Source: Neodiprion pinetum
Lineage: Eukaryota; Arthropoda; Insecta; Hymenoptera; Diprionidae
Assembly: GCF_021155775.2 (NCBI RefSeq)
Contig: NC_060236.1
Span: 4,633,087 to 4,697,086, forward strand
Length of the DNA stretch: 64,000 bases
Direction of reading: 5' to 3'
Below the pieces are notes generated by a model. That model had not been told where the DNA came from. It saw only the letters and a program-made list of their open reading frames with translations, and made no database searches. How positions within the stretch are numbered: position 1 is the first letter of the stretch; the number at the start of each line of letters is the position of its first letter. Positions 50,384-62,000 of the stretch are shown one piece after another. The translations under genes and the position numbers were made by a program.

Positions 50384-52543
50384 CGAGATGAGAAATTTAG
50401 CAATTGCGCAGTTAGGAAATTCGCACAGATGGACGAGATCGAGACAAGAAAATCGATCGCGAATTATCCGCCAACCACGATGAATGAATATTATATCTAT
50501 ATATATATATATATATGGATATATATATATGTGTGTGTAAGCCTCAGATGCTCGAAGCATCAGCGCTATTCATTTAAACCACTCAGCGGATCGAAGTGCG
50601 GCAAGCGAGAGAAGGAGACAAATTGCTCGGTTTGCAATACACGCGATCTATATGGGCAGGAAGCCATCTTGAACTCGCGGGGAAATTTTCGAAGGCCCGA
50701 TCAGACTGTGCGGATCTGATCTAGTATCCCGCAGGAGAACAACCGGCAAGGAATTCAAATCCTGCCATGTACCATTCTCCTGCAACTCAAGTGCGTGCCT
50801 GACGGACTTTTATGTGATTGATTCAATCAGCGAGCTCGATCACCGTGAGCATTGTTCATTCAAATCAACCAACCCTCCATTGGCGCCGTTATTCTCACTC
50901 TGGAATAAACGATCGGGTGGAATTTTTTTTTCCACGCAAAACAGGACGCGATATTTCCTTATCGTGTCAAGTTTCGCGTCTCGGTTTTGCGGTTCGAGAT
51001 TTTATTGCTTGATTTTTATACTACCGATTGTCGGATTTTCGATTGAATTATTCCACGTGTTTTCGGTTTATCGGTGCATTGTCTTGTAATTGAAACTCTC
51101 GCGGTTTTCGGTATTCTTGATTAGATGTAAAAGAAAAAAGCAACGAATACGAGTGGCGAATTTTGCCAATTCCGCCATTTGCACCCTTTAGGTACGTGAA
51201 TTTCAAAGGGATTCTGATTTCGGCGAGATTACGCCGATGCACCACTTTGCCGAACGTGTAAGGAGAGACGGGTGTGTGTATGTTCACGCGTGTAAATCGT
51301 GTTCATGTGCGTCACGGCGCAGGACCGGAGCTTCGAGGATCAGGACGAGGAGCGCAAAGTGGGGCTGTGAGTGGCCGAGGGTTATACGGATGATAGCAGC
51401 CGGGTAAATTACGGATACACGGCCGAGTTCCGTCACGATTTCAGGCTCTATGAACCGCGATGATAACAGGATACAAAGCCATCCAGTTCCGTTCGAGCAA
51501 CGAAGCCGATAATTGATGCTGTGTTTTCACCGTAAACGTTGATTTTTCGTTCGATTGATTTCACCGAACCAGGTTGACGAGGAATGTTCTCTTCTTGTTC
51601 CGCATGCGTTTTACCTGCGTAAAACGCGTACGATTAGAGGAATGGCAGGGTTTTAATACAGACGGCTAAGTGTGAATTACACTGCTTCTTCGTTTCCAAT
51701 TTTGCACTTCGATTTCTTTTGTCGCAAAGGCTCGTTGTAAACGCGCGAGCGCGAAACTTGCGTTACGCAACGCGATTCCATTTCTGCCTCCTGCGTCTAA
51801 CCGCGAAAAAAGTTAAGAGACATCGCGCGTAATCGGATGTGACTAAAAGCCTGACTAATTGCTAGTACAACGCGGCGACTCTCGGGAGGCAACATTAAAC
51901 ATATACCAGATGTGGCGGCGGTCCAACCCGTGGATGGGCATGTAATAATAGGGTGTGTTTGTGTGGTTGAATCTGCGCCCTGGATGCTGGATGTAAAAGG
52001 GCCTGGAATTAAGTCCTCCAGACTTCAGCCGCGGATGGCAAAGTCTAAAGAACCTAATCGCCGCGGGTCTTTGAACTCAAAGTTAATAACGCGTATTTAT
52101 GTATTTGCCGAGCAATTAGCTTCGCGGCTATTAAATCCACCCTTGGCTATACCCGGACGCCGACACGCCTCCCTCAGAGACGACGACGTGCTCTTTTGCT
52201 TGTGTGAAAAGTCTACTCGCTACTTTGGTCCTTGCGGTAAAACATTCTCTCGTTTTCGCTTTTTACCCCTTACTCTTCGTGATCACCGCGATCTATGGAT
52301 CTTCCTCTTTCCTATTCTCCGTTTCGTTTGATCCATTGATCTCATCACGGTGATTCGAAAACTCGTGAGTTGCAAAGTCCAATTTTTCACCGACGAAAAT
52401 CATGGGTATAAGTTTGTAATTTCTCAATTTTGGTGCAGAGTTGAATCATAAAACTTCGATTTTCAGGAAGATCATGTGTTTACTGAATTTACAGATTTGG
52501 AACAAAATTACATATCGATAATTTCGGAGTTAGGATTCAGGAT

Positions 52544-53127
52544 TCACTGAGAATTCAATTTATTTTACACCAGAAATTCTAGTGAAATAAATACAATCGT
52601 TTCGAGAACCGAACTGTTTAAATGTCGTTGGAATTACAAGAAAATTTTGTAAAAAGCAATTTTATTGCGTGTGATTATACATTTGTAAATACGAGGATTT
52701 CTGGTTACAAGAACATTAAATCTATTTCTTCATCTTCGAACAAATATCAAATCATCGTAATAATTACAAGAAAACATAGTAAAAAAGCGGAAACAAAAAA
52801 TTATCCTTGGATTTACTATCCTCTCCGTTTTTTATTACAGTTACCACAATAATATTCGGAGTTACAAGATCAGGAGTCCAATTTACCACGGAGAAAAGCT
52901 GTAGTTAGAAAAATTTCAGTAACAGTTAACAGAAAAAAGTGTGCTAGTCTCCAAAATTTTTTTTTCCCGTGAAGGATCATAATTAAATTAAGGATAAAAC
53001 ATTCAAGATTTTTCTTTTACAGCCAAAGCCTATTTCAATTTGCAGCCAGAACTATATTTTCCGCTAATGGTAAAAAATTAAAATAGTTACGCACTGTTCG
53101 CCGTAACGAGAAATTTATCTCGATGTA
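52544..53127. mobile_element. Possible very old copy of element A
   Basis: Ends tcactgagaattcaattt and gagaaatttatctcgatgta, with scattered family words (gaactgtttaaatgtcgttggaattac, agaactatattttccg). It is longer than the family norm and contains extra sequence. Confidence 0.35.
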
Positions 53128-53599
53128 TTTTGGCACGATTCATTTCCCTCCTAAGTAAATGGAAACCTAAACGACTCGTCATGTTCCTGTTCTGATTCAA
53201 ATTACTGCGGTAATGACTTTGACGGAATAAAATGAATCTCCTTAGTTTTATATACTGCGAGGCTCAGTCACAACGAAGTTTTTAGATTTAATTTTCAAAA
53301 CAAAAATTACAAATACGGATCACGTTTTCCTTTCGATGCAACAAATTGAATATAGATTTATCTTCCACATCGCATCATGCAGGTATTCATAAACAATTAC
53401 TCGTATATTGATTAATTTTTGGATTCAAACACTGTTCACAATACAATCACGCGGTAAATGATAAATTTAGGAAAAAATGTGTACAGTCCGACATCTCAAC
53501 ATCGTAAGCGATGTAGTATTTATCATTTCGATCGCGTTATTTCAATGAATGAGATTCAATGAATAGATCGAATGAATTTACGAAATAGTTCGCAGAAGC

Positions 53600-53985
53600 G
53601 GCGCCAGATGGAGCCTGTAGTCGATACATGGCAGGTGTTTCAAAATGGCGGCCGCTTGGAGTTCTTCAAATGTTTCGAATGCCTTCAATCAGCAGGTGCC
53701 GGCCACCCGGCATAGTCAATGAATGAGTAAAAGCGGAACGTCCTTGCGAAGTTTCACCGTTACGTTCCAATTTTATAATAACGTTAGAATCCGTTACGAG
53801 GTCGTTGCCATTTTGGCAATCGATGATGGATCGGCTAAGCTTACGTACAGTAAAATAACGTAGGGTTAACTGTTAGAATGAAGTCGAAGTTGTGTTGATC
53901 GAATGTTTAAATAGACTGTAAATTTATTCGAATTGAACGGTAATTTTTAAGCAAGTAATGAATTAGAAAATTTAGGTAGTGAAAA
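53600..53985 (+). promoter_or_regulatory. Probable promoter and leader of ABCB8-like gene
   Basis: A GC-richer island just upstream of the first exon. It contains AAAATGGCGGCC (53644-53655), a YY1/Pho-type site common at promoters of housekeeping and mitochondrial genes, and a nearby gcgccagatgg. About 300 bp of AT-rich leader then leads to the ATG at 53986. The transcription start is not resolved. Confidence 0.4.
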
Positions 53986-54029
53986 ATGTCTATTCTACGC
54001 ATCGCCTATCAGCACGCTGGATTCACAAG
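53986..54029 (+). CDS. ABCB8: ABCB8 exon 1, presequence start
   Basis: Fourteen codons plus two bases (MSILRIAYQHAGFT, AG), donor GTATTT. Short, basic and amphipathic. It fits the next exon exactly: AG plus G makes Arg15. Confidence 0.8.
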
Positions 54030-57000
54030 GTATTTATTTTCTTTCTTATTTGATGGTACGTAGATTTTGAGGTTAACACGTGTCAAGCCTGCCTGCAGCT
54101 TCTCTGTAAACAACAATTCTCTGATTTCGTTTGCGTATTTCTTCGAACTGGTGAACAGTTTGAACAGTCTGTAGCAGATAGCTGAAAAACGCCGATTCAT
54201 TGCCCATGCGTATTTATCAGAATCACGTAATCGTGTCTAACAAATCTTGGGCTACCAAGTTTCACAAGGCAGAATGATAAACCAAAATGACGACAATGTA
54301 TCTATGAGTAAGCAGATTCTGAAATCGTTTATTCAATTTTCACAAAAATAATCGGTGCTTCGATTTATCAATAACTGTAACTTTTCACAGACTAATCGCT
54401 AGTACAGATATTGAGCGTTGGTATTTAAACTGTAAACATTTATTATTGAACACAAGTATACAAATTGAAACTCAGTATCAATTCTTCCAGGAATCTGTGC
54501 TTACGATATTGCCTGGACACAAAGATAGAATCGTTAAGCAAGGTAAAGAGAGATTTCATTACGCATCTTCGCAGAGAATTCAGGCCTAAAACCAGAAGCG
54601 AACGTCCGTCTTACAACGCTGCCGCGTTTGGAATCGGTGGAATTGGTATAGCAACTGCGTGTGTGATGCAATGGGCACGAAGCAGAGTGTTATGTGAAGC
54701 CGACAGAACCGCTGGCGTGATAAAAGTTACCAAAAAAGAGCCAACTTTTCCATGGGCTAGATTCTTTCAGTACTTGTATCCGCATGTTTGGCACTTCTTG
54801 TTGGCATTGGCTGTAAGTTTTCAATCGTCCAATATAAGAATATCTTTATCGAATTATATTTTTGAAACCTTATATCGCAGAAACTATCGATCTTTAGAAA
54901 ACTCAATTTAAATTTAGTAAAGATAACTTCCTAACAATTTCATGCGGCTCGATTTACATTTAGCGTCAAGAATCTACGAAAGTTCAATTGTTGAAAAGAC
55001 TGGTTTTGCTGTGTCAGCAAAGAATATTAAATATTTTACTTAACACCTTTAGAGTGCTCTCGCCGTTGCCGTGTTGAATATTTGGATTCCACAATGTATG
55101 AGTGAAGTTATAAACGTTGTGGCTAAACTATCTGACAAAACTGGCTTTTCCGAGAACACTGAAGGCAGAAGTGCGGCGTTTGTCATGTTTGAGAAATTGA
55201 CACAGCCGACCTTTCGTTTGGCACGCATGTACGTAAGCCAAGTATGTGATTATTCTGAAAATATATCGGTAGAGTAGAGGAAATCTCGTTTATTGTAAAA
55301 AGAATATATTATGTATATACTCACATGGTTTGGATCTCATGCAATGTTAACAATTGAAATTATACTATAATTTTATCATTTTGACCTATTAATCGAATAA
55401 GCACTTCTTCGTATTGAAAAGTGTTGGTTGTAACACTGCTATTTCATCTTATCTGATTCCCGAATATCCTCCAATTGAATACTGTCATGATAAATATATC
55501 TAGTGAGTTGTGATAGTAAAATTTTCTACCTATATTCTATCAAAAATTAAGTAATAATTTTTACGATTACATAAGTCACCATCAAATTTAACATTGAATT
55601 TATTTCATAGGCGCTCTTCACCTTCGTCTACATTTACACTCTTTCGGGAATTGGCGAAAAGATAGCGATGAGCCTTCGTCAAGATCTGTTCAAGTCAGTG
55701 ATAATGCAGGACATGGCGTTCTTTGATAGAAACAGAACAGGAGAAATAGTAAATCGATTGACAAGTGATATACAAGATTTCAAGAGCGCGTTTAAAATGT
55801 GCTTTTCCCAAGGTCTCAGAAGCATTACGCAGATCGTCGGATGTGTTATCTCTATCATAATGATATCTCCGCAATTGACCGGTGTCATGGTGATGTGCGT
55901 TCCCACCGTAATATTAGTAGGTGCTATCCTTGGTTCAAGTTTGAGAAAAATGTCAAGCGAAGCTCAGAATCAGACAGCTAAATCAACGACCGTTTCCGAG
56001 GAAGCCATCAGCAACATCAGAACCGCAAGTGTTTTTGTTAAATTCATAACATCGTCGGCGAATGGTATTGAAAATCATGAGACTATTGATGCTTACCATT
56101 TGTTGTCTCTAGGTGAGAGCGTTTGCTGCGGAGGAAAGGGAAATCGAGTTGTTTTCCAATGAAGTTGAACTAGCAGCAGTGATGCATCAGCGCCTGGGCT
56201 TTGGTATCGGCCTTTTTCAGGGTGGGACTAATTTGTTTCTCAATGGAATAGTTTTGGGAACACTTTACCTGGGTGGACATCTCATGTCTATCGGTCAGCT
56301 GACTCCCGGGGATCTAATGGCGTTTTTAATGGCGACCCAAACTATTCAGAGATCTTTAACTCAACTGTCTCTTCTGTTCGGCAGCTATGTGAGAGGGATC
56401 AGTGCAGGCGGCAGAGTTTTTGAGGTAAATTTTTAACAGGTTTCACAATTTTTAATGGCGATAATTCAACAAATTTTGTTTTCTCTTTGTTTTATTACAG
56501 TTTCTTGACCTCCCACCATCTCCGCTGATGATTGGAGGCAACGTAATCACTGACAGATGTTTCAGGGGTAATATTGAATTTGAAAATGTTACTTTCGAGT
56601 ATCCGACTCGACCGAACAAACCTATCCTGAAAAATTTCAATCTCAATATTCCTGCTGGTAAAACCGTTGCCATCGTTGGTGCTAGTGGGAATGGCAAAAC
56701 GACAGTAGCCGCACTGCTTGAAAGGTTAGAAAACGTTAAGTCTCTTGACGTAAGTAGGCAGTTTTCAGAGAGAGTAAATAACATTTTTTTTCAGGTTGTA
56801 CGACGTCGACGAAGGCTCAATCAAAATTGATGGCACAGATATCAGAACGTTGAATTCAAGTTATCTAAGAGGCGGAGTGTTAGGTTACATAAATCAAGAA
56901 CCTGTACTGTTCGCAACAACGATAATGGAGAATATCAGATATGGAATGCATGGAGCGACAGATTCCGAAGTATATTTTCAATTATATATTTTTGTCAAAG

Positions 57001-57715
57001 TTTACTTGTGTTTCAAACTCTTATTATTACAGGTAATAGAAGCAGCGAAAGAAGCAAATGCGGATGAATTCATTCGCAACTTTCCTCAAGAATATAACAC
57101 TCTTGTCGGCGAAAGAGGCACGCAACTTTCGGGTGGCCAAAAGCAACGAGTAGCCATCGCCAGAGCGCTGCTTAAAAAACCTTCAATTCTAATTCTGGAT
57201 GAGGCCACAAGGTAGGGTAATCCTTCATGTTATTTTTTCCAGACTCCATTATTTCCAATGCACTATGGCTACTGTGTATATGAGACTATTGACTTACGTT
57301 CCCTTGAAATATTCTATTACAGTGCGTTGGATTACGAAAGCGAGAGGGTCGTCCAAAGGGCTTTAGACTCCGCAGCTAAAGGTAGAACGGTTCTCATCAT
57401 TGCTCATAGATTGAGCACGATAAAAAATGCAGATATTATTGTTGTCCTGCAAAACGGTGTGATTGTTGAGGTAATTATACAACACAAGAGTAACTTCTTT
57501 CAAATATTATATGCAGAGATGAGTATAACAGTGACTCGTAGTAATCTGATTTTTCACTTACTTACAAATTAATAGTTGTTGATTCTTTTTCAATTTTATT
57601 TCAATAGATCGGTAACCACGACGAGCTCACGATGAAAAATGGAGTTTATTACAACTTAGTGAATCAGCAAGAGAAACAGAAGAAGGACGAGACTGAAAAC
57701 CGCCAACATGGCTGA
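53986..57715 (+). CDS. ABCB8: Mitochondrial ABC half transporter, ABCB8-like
   Basis: Ten exons (53986-54029, 54491-54812, 55053-55241, 55611-56024, 56113-56424, 56501-56724, 56795-56969, 57033-57211, 57323-57470, 57608-57715) join into one frame of 704 residues, close to the usual ABCB8 length. The first 60 residues are rich in Arg, Lys and Ser with few acids, as in a mitochondrial presequence. One membrane domain (about 110-400) is followed by one nucleotide-binding domain: Walker A GASGNGKTT (487-495), Q-loop Gln536, signature LSGGQ (592-596), Walker B ILILDE with catalytic Glu617, D-loop SALD and switch His648. All catalytic residues are intact. Such half transporters dimerise in the inner membrane; ABCB8 is linked to iron handling and the mitochondrial potassium channel. 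ABCB10 is a less likely alternative. Confidence 0.93.
54491..54812 (+). CDS. ABCB8: ABCB8 exon 2, presequence and first membrane segment
   Basis: Acceptor attcttccag, donor GTAAGT. It encodes the rest of the basic leader, a Gly/Ala-rich hydrophobic stretch (GIGGIGIATACVM) and the start of the first transmembrane helix (WHFLLALA). Confidence 0.9.
55053..55241 (+). CDS. ABCB8: ABCB8 exon 3, membrane domain
   Basis: Sixty-three codons, SALAVAVLNIWIP to RMYVSQ, completing the first helix and the intermembrane loop. The donor is GTATGT. Confidence 0.92.
55611..56024 (+). CDS. ABCB8: ABCB8 exon 4, membrane domain with GC donor
   Basis: One hundred and thirty-eight codons (ALFTFVYIYTLSG to AISNIRT), including the coupling region DMAFFDRNRTGEIVNRL. 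The exon ends at a GCAAGT donor, not GT; a GT site four bases on would break the frame. Confidence 0.9.
56113..56424 (+). CDS. ABCB8: ABCB8 exon 5, last membrane helices
   Basis: One hundred and four codons starting VRAFAAEEREIE, a motif shared by ABCB half transporters, and ending GGRVFE at a GTAAAT donor. Confidence 0.93.
56501..56724 (+). CDS. ABCB8: ABCB8 exon 6, Walker A
   Basis: Begins FLDLPPSP and includes VTFEYPTRP (A-loop Tyr) and Walker A GASGNGKTT. Phase-2 donor GTTAGA after GAA AG. Confidence 0.93.
56795..56969 (+). CDS. ABCB8: ABCB8 exon 7, Q-loop
   Basis: Acceptor tttttttcag. It encodes LYDVDEGSIKIDG to TDSE with the Q-loop INQEPVLF. The donor is GTATAT. Confidence 0.93.
57033..57211 (+). 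CDS. ABCB8: ABCB8 exon 8, signature and Walker B
   Basis: VIEAAKEANADEF to LDEAT. It holds LSGGQKQRVAIARAL and ILILDE. Phase-2 donor GTAGGG. Confidence 0.93.
57323..57470 (+). CDS. ABCB8: ABCB8 exon 9, D-loop and H-loop
   Basis: Completes SALDYESERVVQRAL and carries IIAHRLSTIKNADII with the switch histidine. The donor is GTAATT. Confidence 0.93.
57608..57715 (+). CDS. ABCB8: ABCB8 exon 10, C-terminus
   Basis: Thirty-five codons and a TGA (IGNHDELTMKNGVYYNLV, then a basic-acidic tail). Acceptor tttcaatag. Confidence 0.92.
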   Translation: MGNHDELTMKNGVYYNLVNQQEKQKKDETENRQHG

Positions 57716-58435
57716 TTACGGTGCTGAAATATGTAACTCATGCGTCAGAGATCTTCGTTCAAGAGGATGATGTGACGCATAAATCAAGGTGAATTTTCAA
57801 TTCCAATTATATTGTAGAAGGAAAGTTATATACGGATATAGTAGTCATTTTTATTTATTCTTCTGTAAATTTCAATAAAATATTGCTAATCGGGTCGAAA
57901 ATTTTCGTGTAATTCTTCATCAATTTAAACTATCAAGAAATGCGTAATTTCACCAATTTCTTTACCATTGAAGTATTCCAATGCACTAATAATGAATATC
58001 CATTAATTATCAAATGAAAGGTTGACTGTTTCTGGTGCTTGGAATATAACCGTACAATGAACAGTTGAAATTATCTTGTTGTGTCCCGATCGCTGACAGC
58101 TGAAACTGTAAATTTTCTATCATTAGAAAACCTAATAGCAAAGCACAGAAATATCTTCTGTAAATGAAATGCAAAGTAGCAAGCAATGCACGTGTGATTT
58201 TGTTTAACTGTTTTAAAATGAGATGCACGATTCATGTAAATTTTGTTTTCATACAAAGTATGAAACCGCAGACTTTTGGCTATGAAAACTGGTCGTGAAA
58301 TAGCTATTACATTATATCGCATTGAAATAATTGTTTAGTAGGCTCCGGGGCTTTTGTGAAAATGAACAATTTTCGAAGGAACGCTATAAAAATCGTTTCA
58401 CGGATTGATAACAATCAGTTATGGTCAAATTAAAC
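57716..58435. other. Convergent 3' ends of ABCB8-like and mucin genes
   Basis: About 720 bp between two facing stop codons. AATAAA at 57874-57879 on the + strand suits the ABCB8 transcript. Two overlapping AATAAA on the - strand (57850-57859) could end the mucin transcript, in which case the two mRNAs overlap tail to tail. No further coding exon was found. Confidence 0.5.
57874..57879 (+). terminator. Polyadenylation signal of ABCB8-like gene
   Basis: A canonical AATAAA about 160 bp after the TGA stop, at a normal distance. Confidence 0.55.
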
Positions 58436-59004
58436 TCATAATATATGCAGATACTCACATCCTGGTAATTCGGTGGCATCTGTACAATATCCTCCATATT
58501 CATTGTAGATTAGTCCAGGTGGACAGGTGGAGTTTATTTGAACCAATTCATCGGTTTCCATGGTGCACATAAAAAACTCTCCACAGTGTACCGAATTAGC
58601 AAAGAAACCAATTGTATAACACTCGTCAGCTTGCACTATAGTTGTAACACTCGCTGGATCATCGCATGATAGGGTATCTGGGTTGAAGATTAATTCTCCT
58701 GAACAGGTATGTGATGTCATTAGAATTTCATCATTGATATTTTCACATGTGTAATATTTCTGAAGATCTTGAGTATTCCTGAATGTTCCTGGTCCAGTGC
58801 ATTTTTCTGAAGAACTTGCACCATTCGAACATTCTGGTACGTTTGATACGTAATCACAAACGCCAAGTTGTTCGTTGAACCGAAGACAAGTGGGGCATTT
58901 ATAAGGCAAAGTTGAAGTATTAGTGTTTAACATTTCACTGGTGCATTGTATGTATTCCGTGCAGCTGTTTTCAACTCTCGTAAATCCCACGGAAGAACAC
59001 TCAA
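58436..59004 (-). CDS. Exon with three chitin-binding type-2 modules
   Basis: Module 1 (58829-58999) has the six-cysteine pattern plus one extra (CPTC). Module 2 (58625-58801) keeps CTGPGTF, KYYTC, SHTC and TLSC but lacks the second and sixth cysteines. Module 3 (58457-58621) has all six: ECYTIGFF, HCGEFFMC, STCPPG, GGYC, PGC. The aromatic and Gly/Pro positions fit CBM14. A weak or altered module 2 is discussed in the findings. Confidence 0.88.
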
Positions 59005-62000
59005 CTGTAAAGAAAAAAGAAGCAATTTGATTCAGTTCTGGCAACAAAACGTTGTAAATTTAGTTGCAAGTGATCTTGAGAAATACAGCTCGAGGTAATA
59101 TCTAAACGACTGAACAAAAGACTGTGTTACTATGTAAATTGCATACCTGTTACTGGCACTGTGGCCGTTGTCGTAATTGGGGATAATATAACATCTACAC
59201 AAATGGTAGTGGAACTATCAGTGGTTGTTTCTGTTGAACCCGTGGAAGTCATCTCCTCCATAGTGGTTCGGCTGTCGGTGGTCATCGTACTTGCTGTGCT
59301 CGACCGTCCCACAGTGGTTGAACTCTCCGTCGTAGATGAACTTCCAGTCGTAGTCGTGCTTTCGCCTGTCGTCGACGCTCCCAGCGTCGTCCATTTGACG
59401 GATGTTGTTGCTTTCTCGGTGGTCCAACTTTCTGATGTTGATGAACTTCCGGATGTGGTTGTGTCTCCACTAGTTGTCGTTTCCGAGGAAGTAGTCTCTT
59501 TCTCCGTAGTTAAACTTTCAGTCGTGGTTGGACTTTGCGTCGTAGTCGTGCTTTCGCCTGTCGTCGACACTTCTGGAGTGGTCCATTTGACGGATGTAGT
59601 TGCTCCCTCGGTCGTCCAACTTTCGGATGTTGATGAACTTCCGGATTTAGTTGTGTCTCCGCTGGTTGTCGTTTTCGAGGAAGTAGTCTCTTTCTCCGTT
59701 GTTGAACTTTCACTCGTATTCGGACTTTGCGTCGTAGTCGTGCTTTCGCCTGTCGTCGACGCTCCCGGCGTCGTCCATTTGACGGATGTTGTTTCTTTCT
59801 CAGTGGTCCAACTTTCTGATGTTGATGAACTTTCGGATATAGTTGTGTCTCTGCTTGTCGTCGATTCGGGAGAAGTAGTCTTTTCCTCCGTAGTTGGGCT
59901 TTCCGTCGTAGTCGTGCTTTTGCCTGACGAAGACACTTCTGGAGTCGTCCATTTGACGGATGTTGTTTCTTTCTCAGTGTTCCATTTTTCTGATGTTGAT
60001 GAACTTTCGGATGTAGTTGTGTCTGTGCTTGTCGTCGATTCGGGAGAAGTAGTCTTTTCCTCCGTAGTTAGGCTTTCCGTCGTAGTCGTGCTTTTGCCTG
60101 ACGAAGACACTTCTGGAGTCGTCCATTTGACGGATGTAGTTGCTCCCTTAGTCGTCCAACTTTCAGATGTTGATGAACTTCCGGATGTAGTTGTGTCTCC
60201 GCTGGTTGTCGTTTCCGAGGAAGTAGTCTCTTTCTCCGTAGTTGAACTTTCAGTCGTATTCGGACTTTGCGTCGTAGTCGTGCTTTCGCCTGTCGTCGAC
60301 GCTCCCGGCGTCGTCCATTTGACGAATGTTGTTTCTTTCTCAGTGGTCCAACTTTCTGATGTTGATGAACTTTCGGATATAGTTGTGTCTCTGCTTGTCG
60401 TCGATTCCGAAGAAGTAGTCTTTTCCTCCGTAGTTGGGCTTTCCGTCGTAGTCGTGCTTTTGCCTGACATCGCCACTTCCGGAGTCGTCCATTTGACGGA
60501 TGTAGTTGCTCCCTCAGTTGTCCAACTTTCTGATGTTGATGAACTTCCGGATGTAGTTGTGTCTCCGCTGGTTGTCGTTTCCGAAGGAGTAGTCTCTTTC
60601 TCCGTAGTTGAACTTTCAGTCGTAGTTCGACTTTGCGTCGTAGTCGTGCTTTCGCCTGTCGTCGACGCTCCCGGTGTCGTCCATTCGACGGATGTAGTTG
60701 CTCCCTTAGTCGTCCAACTTTCTGATGTTGATGAACTTCCAGATGTAGTTGTGTCTCCGCTGGTTGTCGTTTCCGAGGAAGTAGTCTCTTTTTCCGTAGT
60801 TGAACTTTCAGTCGTATTCGGACTTTGCGTCGTAGTCGTGCTTTCGCCTGTCGTCGGCGCTCCCGGCGTCGTCCATTTAACGGATGTTGTTTCTTTCTCA
60901 GTGTTCCATATTTCTGATGTTGATGAACTTTCGGATGTAGTTGTGTCTGTGCTTGTCGTCGATTCGGGAGAAGTAGTCTTTTCCTCCGTAGTTGGGCTTT
61001 CCGTCGTAGTCGTGCTTTTGCCTGACGAAGACACTTCTGGAGTCGTCCATTTGACGGATGTAGTTGCTCCCTTAGTCGTCCAACTTTCAGATGTTGATGA
61101 ACTTCCGGATGTAGTTGTGTCTCCGCTGGTTGTCGTTTCCGAGGAAGTAGTCTCTTTCTCCGTAGTTGAACTTTCAGTCGTCTTCGGACTTTGCGTCGTA
61201 GTCGTGCTTTCGCCTGTCGTCGACGCTCCCGGCGTCGTCCATTTGACGGATGTTGTTTCTTTCTCAGTGGTCCAACTTTCTGATGTTGATGAACTTTCGG
61301 ATATAGTTGTGTCTCTGCTTGTCGTCGATTCCGAAGAAGTAGTCTTTTCCTCCGTAGTTGGGCTTTCCGTCGTAGTCGTGCTTTTGCCTGACATCGCCAC
61401 TTCCGGAGTCGTCCATTTGACGGATGTAGTTGCTCCCTCAGTTGTCCAACTTTCTGATGTTGATGAACTTCCGGATGTAGTTGTGTCTCCGCTGGTTGTC
61501 GTTTCCGAGGAAGTAGTCTCTTTCTCCGTAGTTGAACTTTCAGTCGTCTTCGGACTTTGCGTCGTAGTCGTGCTTTCGCCTGTCGTCGACGCTCCCGGCG
61601 TCGTCCATTTGACGGATGTTGTTTCGTTCTCAGTGGTCCAACTTTCTGATGTTGATGAACTTTCGGATATAGTTGTGTCTCTGCTTGTCGTCGATTCCGA
61701 AGAAGTAGTCTTTTCCTCCGTAGTTGGGCTTTCCGTCGTAGTCGTGCTTTTGCCTGACATCGCCACTTCCGGAGTCGTCCATTTGACGGATGTAGTTGCT
61801 CCCTCAGTTGTCCAACTTTCAGATGTTGATGAACTTCCGGATGTAGTTGTGTCTCCGCTGGTTGTCGTTTTCGAGGAAGTAGTCTCTTTCTCCGTTGTTG
61901 AACTTTCACTCGTATTCGGACTTTGCGTCGTAGTCGTGCTTTCGCCTGTCGTCGACGCTCCCGGCGTCGTCCATTTGACGGATGTTGCTTCTTTCTCAGT

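Larger units (their letters stand above)
47871..53600. other. Spacer before ABCB8-like gene
   Basis: No supported gene. It contains TG and AT microsatellites (48053-48073, 49570-49594), a full copy of the dispersed repeat (49969-50383), a decayed relative (52544-53127), and low-AT unique blocks at 51300-51520 and 51840-52170 that look like candidate control DNA. Confidence 0.55.

Noticed and set aside
51912..52331. 139-codon + strand frame
   Set aside because: Starts with GTG, low similarity to anything I recognise, and lies in a block better read as non-coding regulatory DNA.
55668..56162. Frame running from ABCB8 exon 4 through the intron to a stop
   Set aside because: Intron read-through; the conserved VRAFAAEE continuation requires splicing at the GC donor.
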